From NCBI GenBank assembly GCA_036023115.1, contig JAYKKT010000080.1, forward strand, positions 9,251,501 to 9,315,500: a stretch of 64,000 bases of DNA. The letters run 5' to 3'. This stretch comes from Brasenia schreberi (Eukaryota > Streptophyta > Magnoliopsida > Nymphaeales > Cabombaceae). Under the pieces are notes generated by a model. The model was not told the origin of the DNA, did no database searches, and saw only the letters and a list, made by a program, of their open reading frames with translations. The position numbers were made by a program, and so were the translations under genes. Numbering within the stretch: the first letter of the stretch is position 1; each line of letters opens with the position of its first letter. Below are positions 62,432 to 64,000 of the stretch, one piece after another.

Positions 62432-63105
62432 TAAGTTTGATAATTTGGTTACTTAATAAGATATAGAAATTAAAATTGGCACACATTGGATCCCCCCAAA
62501 GAAAAGTTTTAAATACCTAGGGTCAATTTTTCAGATTGATGGAAGAATTGATGGAGATGTTATGCATAAAATTAATACTGATTGCTTAGAATGGAAAGGG
62601 GGATCAAATATTCTTTGTGACAAGAAGATATTATTAAAGTTAAAAAGTAAATATTATAGAGCAACAATTAGACTTGCCATGTTTTATGGTTTTGAGTGTT
62701 GGGCAATTAATGATCAACATGTATAAAAGATGTAAGTGGTAGAAATAAAGATGTTGAGATGGACGAGTAGTCATACAAGGAAAGACCGTATATATAATGA
62801 GGTTATTAGAAACAAATTGGGAGTAGCACCAATAGAGGATAAAATGAGAAAATATCTTTTAAGATGGTTTTGACATATAGAAAGAAGATCAAAAGAAGCG
62901 CCTGTAAGAAGGTATGAAAAACTAAAATTTGAAAGTATTAAAAGAGGTAGAGGACGATCACAAAAGTGTTGGAAAGAAACAATACAGAATGATCTAGCTT
63001 ATATTGAGTTACCTGCTAACATGACACATGATATGGCTTTGTGAAAACAAAGAATCCATGTAGCCGATCCCGTCTAGTATGGAAAAAGGCTTACTTGTTG
63101 TTGTT
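62432..63105 (+). mobile_element. RTE-type LINE 3' fragment, head-to-tail after copy G (copy H)
   Basis: Directly follows the GTT tail of copy G. Begins at the position equal to 38738 in copy C and runs to its own GTT tail at 63105. Several stops. No separate target duplication was found between G and H. Confidence 0.85.
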
Positions 63106-63309
63106 GAACATAATCCGATAGTTTCTTGAAATATAAATAATTTCTCATAGTTTGTGCTCATGTCTTATAGTGGTGTGTGTTAGGCGGAAACAAAACCCTT
63201 TATATTCACTTGAAGAGACAAAAAGTCCACTGGATTAAAACCTTCTTAAACATGCTTCCCGAGATCACCTTTTTCTTGATCAATCGTCCTCGATGAGGCT
63301 ATGATACAA

Positions 63310-63650
63310 TGTAATGAAGATCGGCCTCACCCGATCTCGATAGCCACACGAAGCGCCTTAAGCACTTCACCAAGAATTAGTCTAATTGTGTCTTAAGCAC
63401 CAAATTGCGCAATATAAATACTTTGAAGAAAGAACACTTTATTATCAAGGTAGAGCCCCACGGCCTGATATTACTAGAGTGGGAGGTATTTATAGACAAA
63501 GGAAGGTAGAATACAATAGGAAGAGAGAGTACGAAAGAGGAAAGAGAGAACAAGAAAGGCATCACCCAATGACTAGTGTGCTGGCCTGCTGGCTGACTGC
63601 AACGGCTGTCCCAGCAGCTGGTGCAGGTGGTGGCGGCGGTCCTTCTAACA
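63310..63650 (-). repeat. 5' LTR of the copia element
   Basis: Right LTR in the window, 341 bp, shorter than its partner by internal deletions in the GC-rich part. The primer-binding site complement GGCTATGATACAA (63297-63309) adjoins it. Confidence 0.9.
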
Positions 63651-64000
63651 ATGTTGTCAGTAGCACTTAGTGAGGAACTAAAGACTCAAATGGGGTTATA
63701 AGGGAGAGACAGTGAATGTAGTGGTAAGCCACCACAAAAAAAAGTGCATTTAATTTTAGAAAATATATATAAATATCTATCAGGCACATGCATAATTGTA
63801 AATCACTGTAAACAACAAGATGTAGAGAACACTTAATTCATGAGCAAACTGTAAAGTTAAAACCCTCACCTGTTTAACCAGCTTGGACCTTTGATGATGT
63901 GAAAGAACCAGAACATTTGCATGCACTGGCACGTGAAGGATTAGGGTATCCTTTATCGTTATGAAATTATTTGCATGTAAATGCGATTGATTCAAGTTAG
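63651..64000 (+). other. Kinase-gene intron 5, continuing past the window edge
   Basis: Starts with the copia target duplication ATGTT and continues the second copy of the block duplicated at 56897. No kinase exon is recognisable up to base 64000. Confidence 0.6.

Larger units (their letters stand above)
57194..63650 (-). mobile_element. Copia LTR retrotransposon, non-autonomous, perfect 5-bp duplication
   Basis: Left LTR 57194-57612 and right LTR 63310-63650, both TGTAATGAAGATCGG at the left edge and CTTCTAACA at the right, flanked by ATGTT (57189-57193 and 63651-63655). On the minus strand: degenerate primer-binding site 63297-63309; gag remnants; a [14 protein letters not shown] zinc knuckle (near 58870); a protease-like stretch LLDSRASFHMT (usual catalytic core is D-S/T-G-A, here Gly is Arg); the integrase zinc finger (LLWHKRLGHFNVQKL, CKDCAFGEMKYPPF); and an integrase core part (RYDSSGEFISRDFENYL). 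It then jumps to an RNase H end TDTFTKAL and a polypurine tract AAGTTTGAGGGAGGG. Reverse transcriptase is missing. RTE copies G and H interrupt it. Confidence 0.92.

Noticed and set aside
63780..63995. Next kinase exon at the right edge
   Set aside because: No frame shows the expected continuation of the kinase N-lobe (AVK motif); the open frame there is on the minus strand and unrelated.

Overview
This is plant nuclear DNA, from a flowering plant. It holds two spliced genes with GT-AG introns and plant-typical products, and nearly everything else is transposable-element sequence in introns or between the genes. The genus cannot be fixed from the window. Both genes are on the + strand, and both run off an edge.

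Gene 1 (1-20386) is a calcineurin B-like Ca2+ sensor of the CBL10 type. Eight exons can be joined without a stop or frameshift; only the initiator region lies upstream of base 1. Its intron between exons 5 and 6 is 15.4 kb. It holds a copia fragment, at least three hAT-type transposons (one nested inside another with a perfect 8-bp target duplication), and GC-richer arrays of the motif CGTATC/GATACG at the hAT ends.

The interval 20387-32471 has no recognisable host gene. It contains GAACC/GGTTC-rich repeats, a tRNA-derived SINE-like sequence, a decayed reverse-strand RTE-type LINE, and AT microsatellites.

Gene 2 (32472 to beyond the right edge) is a Raf-like MAPKKK of the EDR1/SIS8 class. 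Five exons are visible: the N-terminus, the EDR1/CTR1-type regulatory domain, and the start of the kinase domain up to the glycine loop. The rest of the kinase lies past base 64000. Intron 1 carries a non-autonomous hAT that was itself hit by a 5'-truncated RTE. Intron 2 (16.4 kb) carries an RTE with only three visible ORF lesions, an antisense LTR element hit by two more RTEs, a short LTR element carrying a cyclophilin cDNA, and another RTE. Intron 3 has a solo LTR. Intron 4 has an AGCGG-type repeat and a copia deletion derivative. Intron 5 has a complete LTR-to-LTR copia insertion with a perfect 5-bp duplication, split by two RTEs.

The most noteworthy item is 47474-49441: two LTRs, a primer-binding site and a polypurine tract enclose an intronless, broken copy of an ER-type cyclophilin, with no gag or pol. 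It looks like a host mRNA captured by a retrotransposon. The second theme is layered insertion history that can be read from target-site duplications: several RTE copies have duplications of 18 to about 50 bp, all RTEs in gene 2 are in the sense orientation, and both host reading frames stay open across about 15-kb introns.
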